A stretch of 64,000 nt of DNA from Porticoccaceae bacterium (GTDB lineage Bacteria; Pseudomonadota; Gammaproteobacteria; Pseudomonadales; Porticoccaceae). Where the stretch lies: positions 1 to 64,000 of the forward strand of contig CACEBC010000007.1 in NCBI GenBank assembly GCA_902557735.1, read 5' to 3'. This document shows positions 26,465 through 35,921 of the stretch, piece by piece. The translations under genes were made by a program, and so were the position numbers. Numbering within the stretch: the first letter of the stretch is position 1; the number at the start of each line of letters is the position of its first letter. Below the pieces are notes generated by a model. The model was not told the DNA's origin. It ran no database searches and worked only from the letters and a program-made list of their open reading frames with translations.

Positions 26465-27406
26465 ATGAAACATGGCAAATCCTTGGACATAATTTGCGCG
26501 GGTGAAGGGATGATGGAGTTGAGAGATGCCTGTTATCGCAATCAATACGACAGTCTCTACCGATCCAGCTTTGCAGGCGATGTGCTAAATTTCTCAGTTT
26601 ATTTAAAACGGCTATGCGACGACTCTCTTGTTCAGCTCCTCACGGCGATTGGCAATGATTCGATCAGCCAAAAACTGCATGATTTCCTTGCTAATGAAAG
26701 GATCGATACCACACTGGTTGCACGCTCCAAGAATAAAACGATCGGACTTTATACTGTCGAGAACGACGAAACAGGAGAGCGGTCGTTTACGTATTGGCGA
26801 TCCGATTCAGCGGCAAGGAAAATGTTTCACCTTATCGATGAAGACTTGCTAGCAGACGTTGTAATGAACGCGAATTATTTCTATTTCACGGGAATTACTC
26901 TTGCAATCATCGATCAACCCAGTCGGGAAAAGCTTTTTTGCTTGGCCGACCGGTTTATTAAGAATGGTAAGTATGTGATTTTTGATCCCAACTATCGACC
27001 ACATTTATGGCATGATAAAGAGGATGCACGGAAACAAATCAAGCGAGCATATCGATCATGCAATATTTTACTATCGAGTTTTCAAGACGAGCAAATCCTT
27101 TGGAACACGAGTAACTCTTCGGAAGTACTTGGCAAGCTTTTAGAATATCAAATTGAAGAGATTGTTTTGACGAATGGATCAGGCGTCATATTGGCAAACG
27201 TCAATGGAAATCAATTTCAAATCGACCCTGTGAAGCCCGATGCAATTATTGACACAACCGCAGCGGGGGACGGATTTAATGCCGGTTACATCTCATCGCG
27301 ACACGCGGGTAACTCCCCAGAATCTTCAATCATCAAGGCTTCAAAGCAGGCGGCCCAGATTGTCGCATATGCGGGTGCTATAGTAAGGGGTGGCTATAGT
27401 TCCTGA
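26465..27406 (+). CDS. kdgK: 2-Dehydro-3-deoxygluconokinase (PfkB family)
   Basis: This is a 313-residue sugar kinase starting 10 bases after uxuA. PfkB features: SFAGDVLNFSVYLKRL in the substrate-lid region, FDPNYRPHLW (the KDG-kinase variant of the internal signature), and the anion hole and base DTTAAGDGFNAGY near residues 261-273. It phosphorylates KDG to KDPG. No Eda aldolase, UxaC isomerase, uptake system or GntR-type regulator is present in the window, so the pathway must be completed elsewhere. Confidence 0.92.
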   Translation: MKHGKSLDIICAGEGMMELRDACYRNQYDSLYRSSFAGDVLNFSVYLKRLCDDSLVQLLTAIGNDSISQKLHDFLANERIDTTLVARSKNKTIGLYTVENDETGERSFTYWRSDSAARKMFHLIDEDLLADVVMNANYFYFTGITLAIIDQPSREKLFCLADRFIKNGKYVIFDPNYRPHLWHDKEDARKQIKRAYRSCNILLSSFQDEQILWNTSNSSEVLGKLLEYQIEEIVLTNGSGVILANVNGNQFQIDPVKPDAIIDTTAAGDGFNAGYISSRHAGNSPESSIIKASKQAAQIVAYAGAIVRGGYSS

Positions 27407-27558
27407 CATAGTATTTTTGCATTTATCATGTGGTCTCGCTTGAGCGCGCTTCCGGTCTAGATAAACCTGCAATAAAAAATCAGTGGGCGACTGTTAAACC
27501 AACTGTGAACCGAATAATTCCAGAAACTGTTGAGAGTGACTGGAGAGGATAGGTTAGG

Positions 27559-28152
27559 TTATAGGCCTACTTTGAGCCCATCACCTGTGGCTTTTACGGC
27601 GTCCAATTTCTCTTCCGGGATGTAATCGAATATGAAGGTGATGCGGTCTTCACTGCCTTTATTCATTACACTGTGCTGCTTCTGGTTATTCAGTTCATAT
27701 GCTTTTCCCACCTCAAACCGGTAAGGCTTTCCATCTATCATAAAACGCACACGAGAATTTGTGGTGATTGGCACATGGATTCGATGCCCTATATGAAACG
27801 AGGGATGTTTGTCAAAATGAGGCATTATAATACCTCCCGATACAAGTTTCGCAGCCATGGCTCTAACAACCAGCCCACCCTCTGGATAAAAATCTTTCAA
27901 AATAGATTTCATTATTGGCAATGCCGTATCAGACAATCGTTCCCAGGCAGACTGCTTGGAGACCTCTATCTGGGGCCATCGTTCCGTATCAACGAACAAC
28001 ATCATTAGGGACTGGGTCTGGTGATGCACCTCATAAGCACTCTGTCGGTGACTATTGTCCAACCAACTCTGGTCATCAGCGCTTAAAACAGCTTCTATCA
28101 AGGCTCCGCTGTCAATATGCCCAAGATCTCTGAGAGGAACACCAATGTCCAC
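27559..28152 (-). CDS. Aspartyl/asparaginyl beta-hydroxylase-like protein
   Basis: This 197-residue protein has the double-stranded beta-helix iron/2-oxoglutarate core: MPHFDKHPSFHIGHRIHVPI (HxD-type motif, about residues 114-133), then NNQKQHSVMNKG carrying the distal His, and EDRITFIFDYIP with the Arg that usually holds 2-oxoglutarate. It would hydroxylate a protein or small-molecule side chain in the cytoplasm. It follows the spermidine-dehydrogenase-like gene by 59 bases on the same strand and so probably ends that operon. The substrate is unknown. Confidence 0.78.
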   Translation of the reverse strand: MDIGVPLRDLGHIDSGALIEAVLSADDQSWLDNSHRQSAYEVHHQTQSLMMLFVDTERWPQIEVSKQSAWERLSDTALPIMKSILKDFYPEGGLVVRAMAAKLVSGGIIMPHFDKHPSFHIGHRIHVPITTNSRVRFMIDGKPYRFEVGKAYELNNQKQHSVMNKGSEDRITFIFDYIPEEKLDAVKATGDGLKVGL

Positions 28153-28211
28153 TTGTAACCCCTTGAACCCGATAATTCGATGACCTTAATAAATAATAGT
28201 GACGGAGTCAA

Positions 28212-30143
28212 TTACCCAAGCAATTCTGTCACAGCCCTATATCCTTGCTCAATGGCCGTCTCCATCATCGCACTCGCCCCAGAATCTGCGTTAGCTATTG
28301 CTATCTGGCCATATCGTTTCCTAGCAATCATATGTGGGTACTTTGGATCATCATACTCTTCATCAAATAATGATCGATACCAGTAAGAGTAACCATGTGC
28401 CCAACGGTTAACTGTGATGCCTGCTATATCTCGTGCCGGATCAAAACCGCCTGAGCTTAACATGCCTGTAAGCTGAGTTCGCACATTCCGCTCTATGGTC
28501 GCAAAAGATGTGGTGGCCAGCTCATGTCGCCCCAACCGGAATTGATCCTTGGGATCTAAGTCCTGATTAGAGCGATGCGGGAAACGCTCCATATGCACAA
28601 GGACAGGATCATCTGGTTTTGCTGCAAATTTATATTCCCCAAAGCTCACGGGAAAATCAAGAGCTGCGTTAATGTGGTAACTTCTTGGGCACACTAGAGC
28701 ACCGACGCCTAGTTTTTTCCATGCATGCCAATTGGTCAATGCTACATTGGTATAGAGGATAGGCATCTTGACTTGGAAAGCGAGTGCTTTGCGCTGTTTT
28801 TCGGGCAGTTCATCACAAATATATGGTATTGCTGCATTATTGCACGCCATAATGACGGCGTTTGCTCTAACAGCAAGTGTCTGGCCATCGCGCACGTATG
28901 TAACAGCCACCCCATCTCCGGGGTCGTTATTTCCCGAGTGTCGCACCTGAACTACCGTACTGGCTAGTCTTATCCGCACTGGTGTGTCTTGAAGGTCTAG
29001 TTTTGAGTAATCAAATTTTTTTGTAATCAGGTCCTCCATAGTATTTCCTGTTGCAACTTGAGGACACATTTTTCTTACTAACTGCCGTGCAATGGACGCA
29101 TTCCCGTCTGGAAAGTGATGTATGTATGGTTCACCCGAATCTGCTTGAGGCAAACCGGCTGCTTTCCAACCCGGCAATCCGGAATCCCACAGTGCGCTCG
29201 CAGCGCTGACGGCCTCAATGCCAACTCCTGAATCACTGGGTAAATCTTGGAATACAGCAAAGACTTCCTCCTCAGTGACCCCGCAGTGTCTGCTCAAAAA
29301 TTCTCGGTAAGAAATGGTAGAGAGATAATCCCATTTTTCGCCTGGTTTTATGTGCGGTATCCTATCCTCTGTTATGAGGAGCAGCATGAGCAGTTCCGAC
29401 CTTGCGGAATCGCTTATTGGCATCTTGCTGACTGCATCTTGAATCTTTAGAGGCGATGCAGACAGGGGTATCCAGTCACGAAGATTTGCCATATCAAAAG
29501 GTATAGTCGCCGCGATACCCCATTCCTCCTGGTTGAAATAAACTCCCCCTGATAACTCATGTCGTTTAAAAAAGTTCTGGTCATATGCTTCCTTGAAACC
29601 AGCTATATCTACACCCAACTCTCTGAGCAGGCGCTTCACAATCCTCGGATAGCTCGATGGTTCTGCCATCGTCTGCGCTCCTCCATAGCCAATCAACTTT
29701 CGACCATTGACCTCGAACTCATTCCGCTTGGCATGCCCTCCAAAATCATCATGATTATCCAACAGAAGGATCCGTGCATCAGGTCGTTCTTTCCGATAAA
29801 AATACGCAGCCGAGAGGCCGCTAATGCCAGCTCCAACAATTACCAAATCATATTGATCTTTGTCCAATAAGCCAATCGAGCCCCAATTGACCCTCCCCTT
29901 CCGAGCTAATTCATGCAGAACCTCGAAGGAGCCCAAATGATTCCCGCGCATACCCATAATAGCTGGTGGATAAAAACCTTCATGTAAACCCGTTTGTGTA
30001 ACTGACGTTCTTTTGATTTGGCCGGCGAATGCGGGGAGCACGAGCCCGGCGGTAAGCCCTCCAAAACCATGCAGGAAATCCCGTCTCGAGATAGATCGAT
30101 CCATACCTAATCGAAGATCCTGCTTATTAAACACTTGGTTCAT
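28212..30143 (-). CDS. Tat-exported FAD amine oxidoreductase, spermidine-dehydrogenase-like
   Basis: This is a 643-residue protein with a twin-arginine signal SRRDFLHGFGGLTAGLVLP (residues 19-37) and the FAD-binding motif YDLVIVGAGISGLSAAYFYR near residue 103. LIGYGGAQTMAEPSSYPRIV and VIMACNNAAIPYICDELP belong to the flavin amine oxidase fold. Overall layout (Tat leader, ~620 residues, C-terminal YRAVTELLG) is that of bacterial spermidine dehydrogenase SpdH. It would be folded with FAD in the cytoplasm and act in the periplasm on polyamines or related amines. It lies between a PuuB-like oxidase and a beta-hydroxylase-like gene. Confidence 0.78.
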   Translation of the reverse strand: MNQVFNKQDLRLGMDRSISRRDFLHGFGGLTAGLVLPAFAGQIKRTSVTQTGLHEGFYPPAIMGMRGNHLGSFEVLHELARKGRVNWGSIGLLDKDQYDLVIVGAGISGLSAAYFYRKERPDARILLLDNHDDFGGHAKRNEFEVNGRKLIGYGGAQTMAEPSSYPRIVKRLLRELGVDIAGFKEAYDQNFFKRHELSGGVYFNQEEWGIAATIPFDMANLRDWIPLSASPLKIQDAVSKMPISDSARSELLMLLLITEDRIPHIKPGEKWDYLSTISYREFLSRHCGVTEEEVFAVFQDLPSDSGVGIEAVSAASALWDSGLPGWKAAGLPQADSGEPYIHHFPDGNASIARQLVRKMCPQVATGNTMEDLITKKFDYSKLDLQDTPVRIRLASTVVQVRHSGNNDPGDGVAVTYVRDGQTLAVRANAVIMACNNAAIPYICDELPEKQRKALAFQVKMPILYTNVALTNWHAWKKLGVGALVCPRSYHINAALDFPVSFGEYKFAAKPDDPVLVHMERFPHRSNQDLDPKDQFRLGRHELATTSFATIERNVRTQLTGMLSSGGFDPARDIAGITVNRWAHGYSYWYRSLFDEEYDDPKYPHMIARKRYGQIAIANADSGASAMMETAIEQGYRAVTELLG

Positions 30144-30204
30144 CCTTTAAGTTAAAACGCATCTGTCAAGCAATCATAAAAATATATATCCAAGGTGAGC
30201 CCCC

Positions 30205-31494
30205 CTACAAAGAGTCGATGAACTTATAATAAAGCATCCCCAGAGTCACTAATTGATTCCTGAATAAGTGCTGGCCTGGAATAGTTACTGGCTTGATATT
30301 GGCAAAAATATCAAATCGCTCCATAGTCCCAGCAACCGCTTCAGAGAGAACCTTCCCAGCCAGATGGGTGACATTGACACCATGGCCTGAGTATCCTTGT
30401 GAGTAAAAGATATTTTTCGCCAACTTTCCCATCTGGGGTACTCGGTTAATAGTGACACCGATGGTTCCGCCCCAACCAAATTCAAACTGTGTTTTCGCCA
30501 GTTGTGGATATATCCTTAAAAGACGTGGTACCAAAGTGCCCTTTATTACCTCTGGGTCGCTTCCAAAATACGTGAAACGACCACCGAAAAGTAATCGGCC
30601 GTCGCTACTGAGGCGAAAATAGGTCAAGATATAATTTGGATCACAAACAGCCAAATCACGAGGATTAATTTCCTCGATTAAATCCGCAGAAAGTGGTTCA
30701 GAGGCAACAATAAAACTATTTACCGGAAGAAGATGTCCTCGCAATTCGGGTTCAACAAAATGATAGGCATTACCGGCAAGAATTACCGAGTCGGCGGTAA
30801 CAGATCCGTCCTTAGTGACCACTTTAGCCTTGTTGCCTCTCCGGATTTGGATGACAGGCGAGTTCTCATAAATTTTTACCCCTAGTGCCATTGCAGCGCT
30901 AGCCTCTCCCAAACACAGGTTCAATGGGTGCAAATGCCCATTTCCCATATTAAGCAATGCGCCGATGTAGGCCTTGGTGCCAAGTATCTCTTGGGTTTGC
31001 TCTTTCGATAGCAAACTATATTCAAATGGGTATTGATATTTATCTAAATATCTATGTTCTTTCTCAAGATCTTTTAGATGTCTCGCCTTAATAGCCACAT
31101 CCACATATCCAGCCTTGAGGTCACAATCGATGGCATAAGTATCTACATGCTTCCGGATGATACGATGCCCCGCCCATCGCAAATCCCAGAGCAATTGAGG
31201 TCCAGATTCACCCAACGAGGCCTCTAATTTGTTTTCCCCTGAAATACCGCCAATTATCTGTCCTCCATTTCGACCGGAGGCACCCCAACCAACTCTGTTA
31301 GCCTCCACGACTTTGACATCATAGCCCCTCTCTGCTAGATGCAGCGCGGCAGAGATACCCGTAAAACCCGCTCCCACAATACAGACATCGGCACTTTTTC
31401 CGCCTTTCAATGATTCACAATCAACCAGCAGGTTTGCTGAGGCGGCGTAATAAGAGTTAGTGTGGGGCTGGCAATATTGTGGTTGGGGTATCAT
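30205..31494 (-). CDS. FAD-dependent amine oxidoreductase, PuuB (gamma-glutamylputrescine oxidoreductase)-like
   Basis: This is a 429-residue member of the DAO family. FAD site ADVCIVGAGFTGISAALHLAE, then RVGWGASGRNGGQIIGG, which is the typical PuuB/OrdL signature, and near the end WGGTIGVTINRVPQMGKL with YSQGYSGHGVNVTHLAGKVL. It oxidises C-N bonds in the cytoplasm, releasing an aldehyde or imine and reduced FAD. I chose ATG 31494; TTG 31498-31500 would add two residues. No glutamylputrescine synthetase (PuuA) or PuuC is present here, so the PuuB substrate is not assured. Confidence 0.82.
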   Translation of the reverse strand: MIPQPQYCQPHTNSYYAASANLLVDCESLKGGKSADVCIVGAGFTGISAALHLAERGYDVKVVEANRVGWGASGRNGGQIIGGISGENKLEASLGESGPQLLWDLRWAGHRIIRKHVDTYAIDCDLKAGYVDVAIKARHLKDLEKEHRYLDKYQYPFEYSLLSKEQTQEILGTKAYIGALLNMGNGHLHPLNLCLGEASAAMALGVKIYENSPVIQIRRGNKAKVVTKDGSVTADSVILAGNAYHFVEPELRGHLLPVNSFIVASEPLSADLIEEINPRDLAVCDPNYILTYFRLSSDGRLLFGGRFTYFGSDPEVIKGTLVPRLLRIYPQLAKTQFEFGWGGTIGVTINRVPQMGKLAKNIFYSQGYSGHGVNVTHLAGKVLSEAVAGTMERFDIFANIKPVTIPGQHLFRNQLVTLGMLYYKFIDSL

Positions 31495-31538
31495 AAACAA
31501 AGGAGCTTCTATGTTGGTGAGTATTCCTCGCTACCAGA

Positions 31539-32762
31539 CTAAAATTTTTCAGGAGGCGTTAGAGAACTCCGCCGATGAGCCCAAAAAGGCTTGTCAGAGA
31601 TATGACATTGCGCCCAGGTGGCGCGCCACTCCAGTTCTTTTTGATAATAGATTTCGGCCCATATCTTTTTTGGAGGATTACCCTTAGTATAGATAACGTC
31701 AGCCATAGCAACATTCGTTTTAAGAATAGGCGACCAAACGCATGACTTAATAGTGCCTATTCTGGATCCTCCCTGACGGTCATATAAAAAAGCATCGGTC
31801 GGCACCTTATTCCCTTCTATGCACATCCGCACCAGCTTGCGTCGAATCGGTCGGCCAACTTCCGCAACGAGCGCCCGTTTTCCTGTGAAATAACATTTCT
31901 CAAAGTTCACCAACCAACCCAAGCCGAGCTCATAAGGCGAACGATCATGATCAGCTCGAATGGCTGTTTCGGCCGTATTGAAATCCTCCCCGGGCAATAT
32001 AAAGCCCGCCTCAATACGGACCATTTCCAAAGCACCCAAGCCGGTAGGTCTGATGTCGAATAGCCCCCGCTCCCGTAGCGAAAAGATCATATCCCACAGC
32101 TCGCTGGCATGACAGGGGTCAACCCATATTTCGTAACCCAGGTCACCGGTAAAGCCGGTGCGTGAAACCATGTATTCTATACCATTGACAGATATGTTTA
32201 GGATGCCAAAAGGTTTTAGCTGATCAAGGTCTTTGATACCAGCAGCTGATAGAACGGAATAGGATGTAGGGCCCTGAATTGCGAGCGCCGCTATAGAATG
32301 TGTTTCCTCCTCAATCGTCACGTCAAAACCCAAGCTCGATATTAGAAGCCAATCCAATTGATGATGTTGAGAGCAAAGACGGTAATGACCACCGTCAAGA
32401 TTGAATATGGTGCCATCATCCAGAACTTTTCCTTCGTCATTGCACCACACAACGTAAGTCACACGGTTCGGTTGAAGCCCTGAAATATCTCGAGTGACCA
32501 ACCGGTTAAGGAAAAGCAGTGCATCCGGGCCACTCACTCTATACTTTTCCATTGGAGTGAGGTCCATCACGCCGCAGGTGCTGCGAATTGCAAAGTATTC
32601 TGAAGCAAGAGTGTCATAAACCCTTGCTACTTTATATCCATTCCAGGACGCCCAATCCTGAGTGAGACAATAGCAATCCAAGTGTTCTAGGAAAGGAGTG
32701 GGAGCCAAGACTTCCTTATAATCGACATGATTCGGACCAGCTTGTTTAGTTGGTGATTGCAT
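31539..32762 (-). CDS. GcvT-like aminomethyltransferase-family protein with altered folate site
   Basis: This is a 407-residue protein with the GcvT fold: RSTCGVMDLTPMEKYRVSGPDA, LNRLVTRDI, DEGKVLDDGTIF, RTGFTGDLGYEIW, and GALEMVRIEAGFILPGEDF. These are the folate-dependent C1-transfer landmarks. The segment that is usually NAxN in GcvT reads CSQHHQLDW here, as in other substrate-shifted family members such as demethylases. It probably passes a methyl or methylene group from an amine or sulfonium compound to tetrahydrofolate. It overlaps the next upstream gene by one base (TAATG), so it belongs tightly to the two CrtI-like oxidoreductase genes. Confidence 0.8.
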   Translation of the reverse strand: MQSPTKQAGPNHVDYKEVLAPTPFLEHLDCYCLTQDWASWNGYKVARVYDTLASEYFAIRSTCGVMDLTPMEKYRVSGPDALLFLNRLVTRDISGLQPNRVTYVVWCNDEGKVLDDGTIFNLDGGHYRLCSQHHQLDWLLISSLGFDVTIEEETHSIAALAIQGPTSYSVLSAAGIKDLDQLKPFGILNISVNGIEYMVSRTGFTGDLGYEIWVDPCHASELWDMIFSLRERGLFDIRPTGLGALEMVRIEAGFILPGEDFNTAETAIRADHDRSPYELGLGWLVNFEKCYFTGKRALVAEVGRPIRRKLVRMCIEGNKVPTDAFLYDRQGGSRIGTIKSCVWSPILKTNVAMADVIYTKGNPPKKIWAEIYYQKELEWRATWAQCHISDKPFWAHRRSSLTPPEKF

Positions 32763-34315
32763 TACGCCGATCCTGCCAGTTCAAGCACTCGCTTAGCCGC
32801 ATTATGTCCTGGCACACCAGTCATACCTCCGCCGGGATGGGTCCCAGCTCCGCATAAATAAAGCCCTTGGATGGGGGTATCATATTGGGAAGCTCCATAT
32901 ACAGGACGCATCATGAATGATTGATCGAGACTTAGCTCACCATGATGCCAGTGCCCACCCAAATTGTTATACTGTTCCTCAACATCTGCAGGCGTCAGTA
33001 TTTTTTTTGCCACAACGCTCTCAACAAAACCCGGCGCATATTGCTCTATCGAAGACAATATATTATCCAGAAAAACAGTTTTCAGAGCAGTCCAACCTTT
33101 ATTAGGATTGTGAGGAGCGTAAATCGCCGAAATTGAGACAACGTGAAACCCTGTCTGTGCCAAAGTTGGATCTACCAAACTTGGGATCGTAATCTCTAAA
33201 ACAGGTTTATCGGAACACTCACCATACTTTACACAATTGAATGCATGCTCGATATAACGCTGATCTGGAGCAATCAGAAGTCTGTGACGAAAGTTTTTTT
33301 GTTCGAGGTTTCGGAATTGAGGCAGTTTGCTTACTGCGAGGAAAATTTTCGCCACATTTCCTTCAGACCGAATGTTGTCAATTCTATGACAGAACATAGC
33401 GTCCAGATCCTGCGTTCCCACAAGCTTCAGAAAGGTGGTTTTGATATCTGCATTCGATATAACGATCGACGCTGAAACTTTCTCTCCAGATTCTAGGAGC
33501 ACCCCAGCTGCTTGACCCTCATCAACTATAATCCGCGTTACCTTTGAATCCAGTCTAAAATTTACACCACGCGATACAGCCGAGTCATAAAGTTCCTCCA
33601 ATATATCCTTTGAAGTTGGCAGTCGAGTGCTTGCCTGAGTCTCGGCCCAGATACGCTGGATATAGGTTAAAACAGTATTTGGTGTCCTAGGGCCCATGCG
33701 CTGTCCCATCACCGCATCAACGGCTAATGCGGCCTTTAAACGTGGGTTGTCAAAGTACTCATTGAGCACGTCATACATGTTGATTCCGCCTACTCGAAGA
33801 AACTCTCTCATTGACCCTGTGCGCAACCCAAAACGAAGATTCCAACCAAGTCGAATTAGAGTAAATTTATCCTTGCGATCCATATCCTTTAGTCGTGGAG
33901 GTCTGTCAACCATGAGCGGATCAAGCACTTTCGAATAGTTTGTAAATTCTTTCCTGAATATTCGATAAGAATTAATATCTTTTTCAGAGACCTCTCCACC
34001 AGTCAGGCCAAATCGATTCAGGATCAGGTGATTACCATCTCGATCAAGCGCAATGCAATTTAACTCTTCTGAAGTTTTGCTCCCTCGAGGGCGCAGTCCA
34101 AGGTCCTTATAAATTTTCTTGTTTAACCCATATGGCGCATTAATGAGGCCGGGGGCCCAAAAACCATCAGCAAACTCAAACGTTGCAGCACCGCCACCCA
34201 CGGCGCTCTGAGCTTCCAAGACCTCAACCTGATAGCCTGCCTTTGCCAAGTAGTTTGAGCACACAATTCCATTATGCCCTGCACCAATGACCAGCACTGA
34301 GGATCGCTTAGTCAT
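32762..34315 (-). CDS. FAD-dependent oxidoreductase, phytoene-desaturase/PYROXD2-like (second copy)
   Basis: This is a 517-residue protein of the CrtI/PYROXD2-like group. N-terminal FAD motif VLVIGAGHNGIVCSNYLAKAG and EAQSAVGGGAATFEFADGF; C-terminal GLYLCGAGTHPGGGMTGVPGHNAA is the conserved flavin-binding end. Middle motifs include WAETQASTRLPTSKDILEEL. No carotenoid genes are near, so the desaturase label is only the fold. It starts at ATG 34315 inside the end of the first copy (8-base overlap), with GAGG just upstream. The two copies differ clearly, so they may form a heteromer or act in sequence. Confidence 0.85.
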   Translation of the reverse strand: MTKRSSVLVIGAGHNGIVCSNYLAKAGYQVEVLEAQSAVGGGAATFEFADGFWAPGLINAPYGLNKKIYKDLGLRPRGSKTSEELNCIALDRDGNHLILNRFGLTGGEVSEKDINSYRIFRKEFTNYSKVLDPLMVDRPPRLKDMDRKDKFTLIRLGWNLRFGLRTGSMREFLRVGGINMYDVLNEYFDNPRLKAALAVDAVMGQRMGPRTPNTVLTYIQRIWAETQASTRLPTSKDILEELYDSAVSRGVNFRLDSKVTRIIVDEGQAAGVLLESGEKVSASIVISNADIKTTFLKLVGTQDLDAMFCHRIDNIRSEGNVAKIFLAVSKLPQFRNLEQKNFRHRLLIAPDQRYIEHAFNCVKYGECSDKPVLEITIPSLVDPTLAQTGFHVVSISAIYAPHNPNKGWTALKTVFLDNILSSIEQYAPGFVESVVAKKILTPADVEEQYNNLGGHWHHGELSLDQSFMMRPVYGASQYDTPIQGLYLCGAGTHPGGGMTGVPGHNAAKRVLELAGSA

Positions 34316-35921
34316 CACCAAAGTCCTCTGGAATAGTGGTGGACTTACCGAAGTCTAGCAGTACCTCTCTAGCCGAATTGGCTCCGGGCGCACCCATCAC
34401 ACCTCCTCCAGGGTGATTTGAAGAACTGCACATGTACATATTTTTTATCGGCGCTCGATATTGTGCATAACCCGGGAATGGGCGGTTGAACATCAATTGG
34501 TCGAGTGTCAATTCGCCCTGAAAGATATTTCCCTCGGTGAGTCCAACCTCGTCTTCTAACTCTCGTGGGGTTCTTATTTCGGCATGCAGTACAAGGTCTT
34601 TGAAATTAGGGCTATAGTCTGCTATCTGATTGATCACTGCTGCCCCAAAGGCACCTCTCTTGCTATCGGTCCAGCCGCCGTCAGCCTCCACGGGACAATA
34701 TTGGACAAAAACTGACATCATATGCTTGCCCGGAGGTGACATACTGGGATCATATTGCGTCGGAATAACCATATCAACATAGGGATCCTGAGACCATCGA
34801 TCATCCTTCCAATCGTCATATGCTCTCTCCAATCGCTCCAAGGTGTCGGTAAAATGCATGTGACCAAGTGTCAATGGTGAACCTTCAGGCAAAGCCGGAA
34901 ACTCAGGCATACCATCGAGAGCGATATTTACCTTTCCGGAGGACCCTCGGATCTTAAAGTGCTTTGCTCTGGTAACTACGTCTTCCGGTAAATCATTGGG
35001 ATCGAGCAGGCCTAAGAAAGTTCTTTTGGCATCGAGGTTTGAAATGACTGCTCGCGCAGACAACTCCTCACCAGAGGCCAGTATCACTCCAGTTGCCCGC
35101 CCTCTATTTACAGAGACCTTGACCACCTCTGCATCGGTGCGGATCTCACCTCCAACCGCGCGAAGAGAGGAAGCGAGCGACGCAGAAACCGAGCCCATTC
35201 CACCGCGAGCAAATCCCCAGGAACCCACATTACCATCAACATCACCCATGGCATGGTGCAATAATACGTAAGCCGTTCCGGGAGAGTAAACGCCAAGGCC
35301 AGTGCCAATGATACTTCCTCCTGAATAGTGCGCCAAAACCGTATCATTTTCGAAATACTGCTCAAGGTATTCAGCAATTGACATAGTAAAAAATCTGATA
35401 AATTCATATATCTGACTTTCGCTGAGCTTGTGAAAACTTTTGAGAAGATACGCAAATTCCATAGCGTCTCGAATCTTAAAAGACGCGGGGTCAGGAGGTG
35501 TACGCAGAAGAAACCCTCTGATTAGACGGCACCACTTCATAAGATCCGTATCGAATCTTATCGATGCATCGGCGTCCCGTTTAGAGTGCCTGGCAATCTC
35601 CCTCCGCCGCAAATTAGACTGATGATAACTTCCAAAATAATCGCCATCTTGTTTAAATGTAACGCTTCCTTGCAGAGGCACGACCTCTAGTCCATGCCGG
35701 CCCAGATCCAGAGCTTGATAGATCTCTGGTCTGAACAGACTGCAGACATAAGAGCAATTTGAATAACGCCAATCTTTGTGCAACTCTAAGCTTGCCGTAG
35801 CGCCCCCAATGTAATTATTCTTCTCCAAAACCAAAACTCTTAGACCCGCTTTCGACAGAAAGGCAGCATGGGTTAAACCATTATGGCCAGCTCCTATTAC
35901 AATGGCATCATATGCTTTCAT
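34308..35921 (-). CDS. FAD-dependent oxidoreductase, phytoene-desaturase/PYROXD2-like (first copy)
   Basis: This 537-residue protein is the first gene of the minus-strand amine-oxidation operon. FAD motif DAIVIGAGHNGLTHAAFLSKAG, then VLEKNNYIGGATASLELHKDW, GFARGGMGSVSASLASSLRAVG (nucleotide and substrate region) and the C-terminal NMYMCSSSNHPGGGVMGAPG. It is the same group as the gene that follows and overlaps it by eight bases. Reaction and substrate are not established for this group in general; context suggests oxidation of a C-N or C-C bond. The start is ATG 35921 with only a weak ribosome site. Confidence 0.85.
   Translation of the reverse strand: MKAYDAIVIGAGHNGLTHAAFLSKAGLRVLVLEKNNYIGGATASLELHKDWRYSNCSYVCSLFRPEIYQALDLGRHGLEVVPLQGSVTFKQDGDYFGSYHQSNLRRREIARHSKRDADASIRFDTDLMKWCRLIRGFLLRTPPDPASFKIRDAMEFAYLLKSFHKLSESQIYEFIRFFTMSIAEYLEQYFENDTVLAHYSGGSIIGTGLGVYSPGTAYVLLHHAMGDVDGNVGSWGFARGGMGSVSASLASSLRAVGGEIRTDAEVVKVSVNRGRATGVILASGEELSARAVISNLDAKRTFLGLLDPNDLPEDVVTRAKHFKIRGSSGKVNIALDGMPEFPALPEGSPLTLGHMHFTDTLERLERAYDDWKDDRWSQDPYVDMVIPTQYDPSMSPPGKHMMSVFVQYCPVEADGGWTDSKRGAFGAAVINQIADYSPNFKDLVLHAEIRTPRELEDEVGLTEGNIFQGELTLDQLMFNRPFPGYAQYRAPIKNMYMCSSSNHPGGGVMGAPGANSAREVLLDFGKSTTIPEDFGDD

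Noticed and set aside
32762-35921. Carotenoid biosynthesis operon suggested by two CrtI-like genes
   Set aside because: No phytoene synthase, cyclase or GGPP synthase nearby; partners are amine oxidoreductases and a GcvT-like gene, so only the fold is shared.
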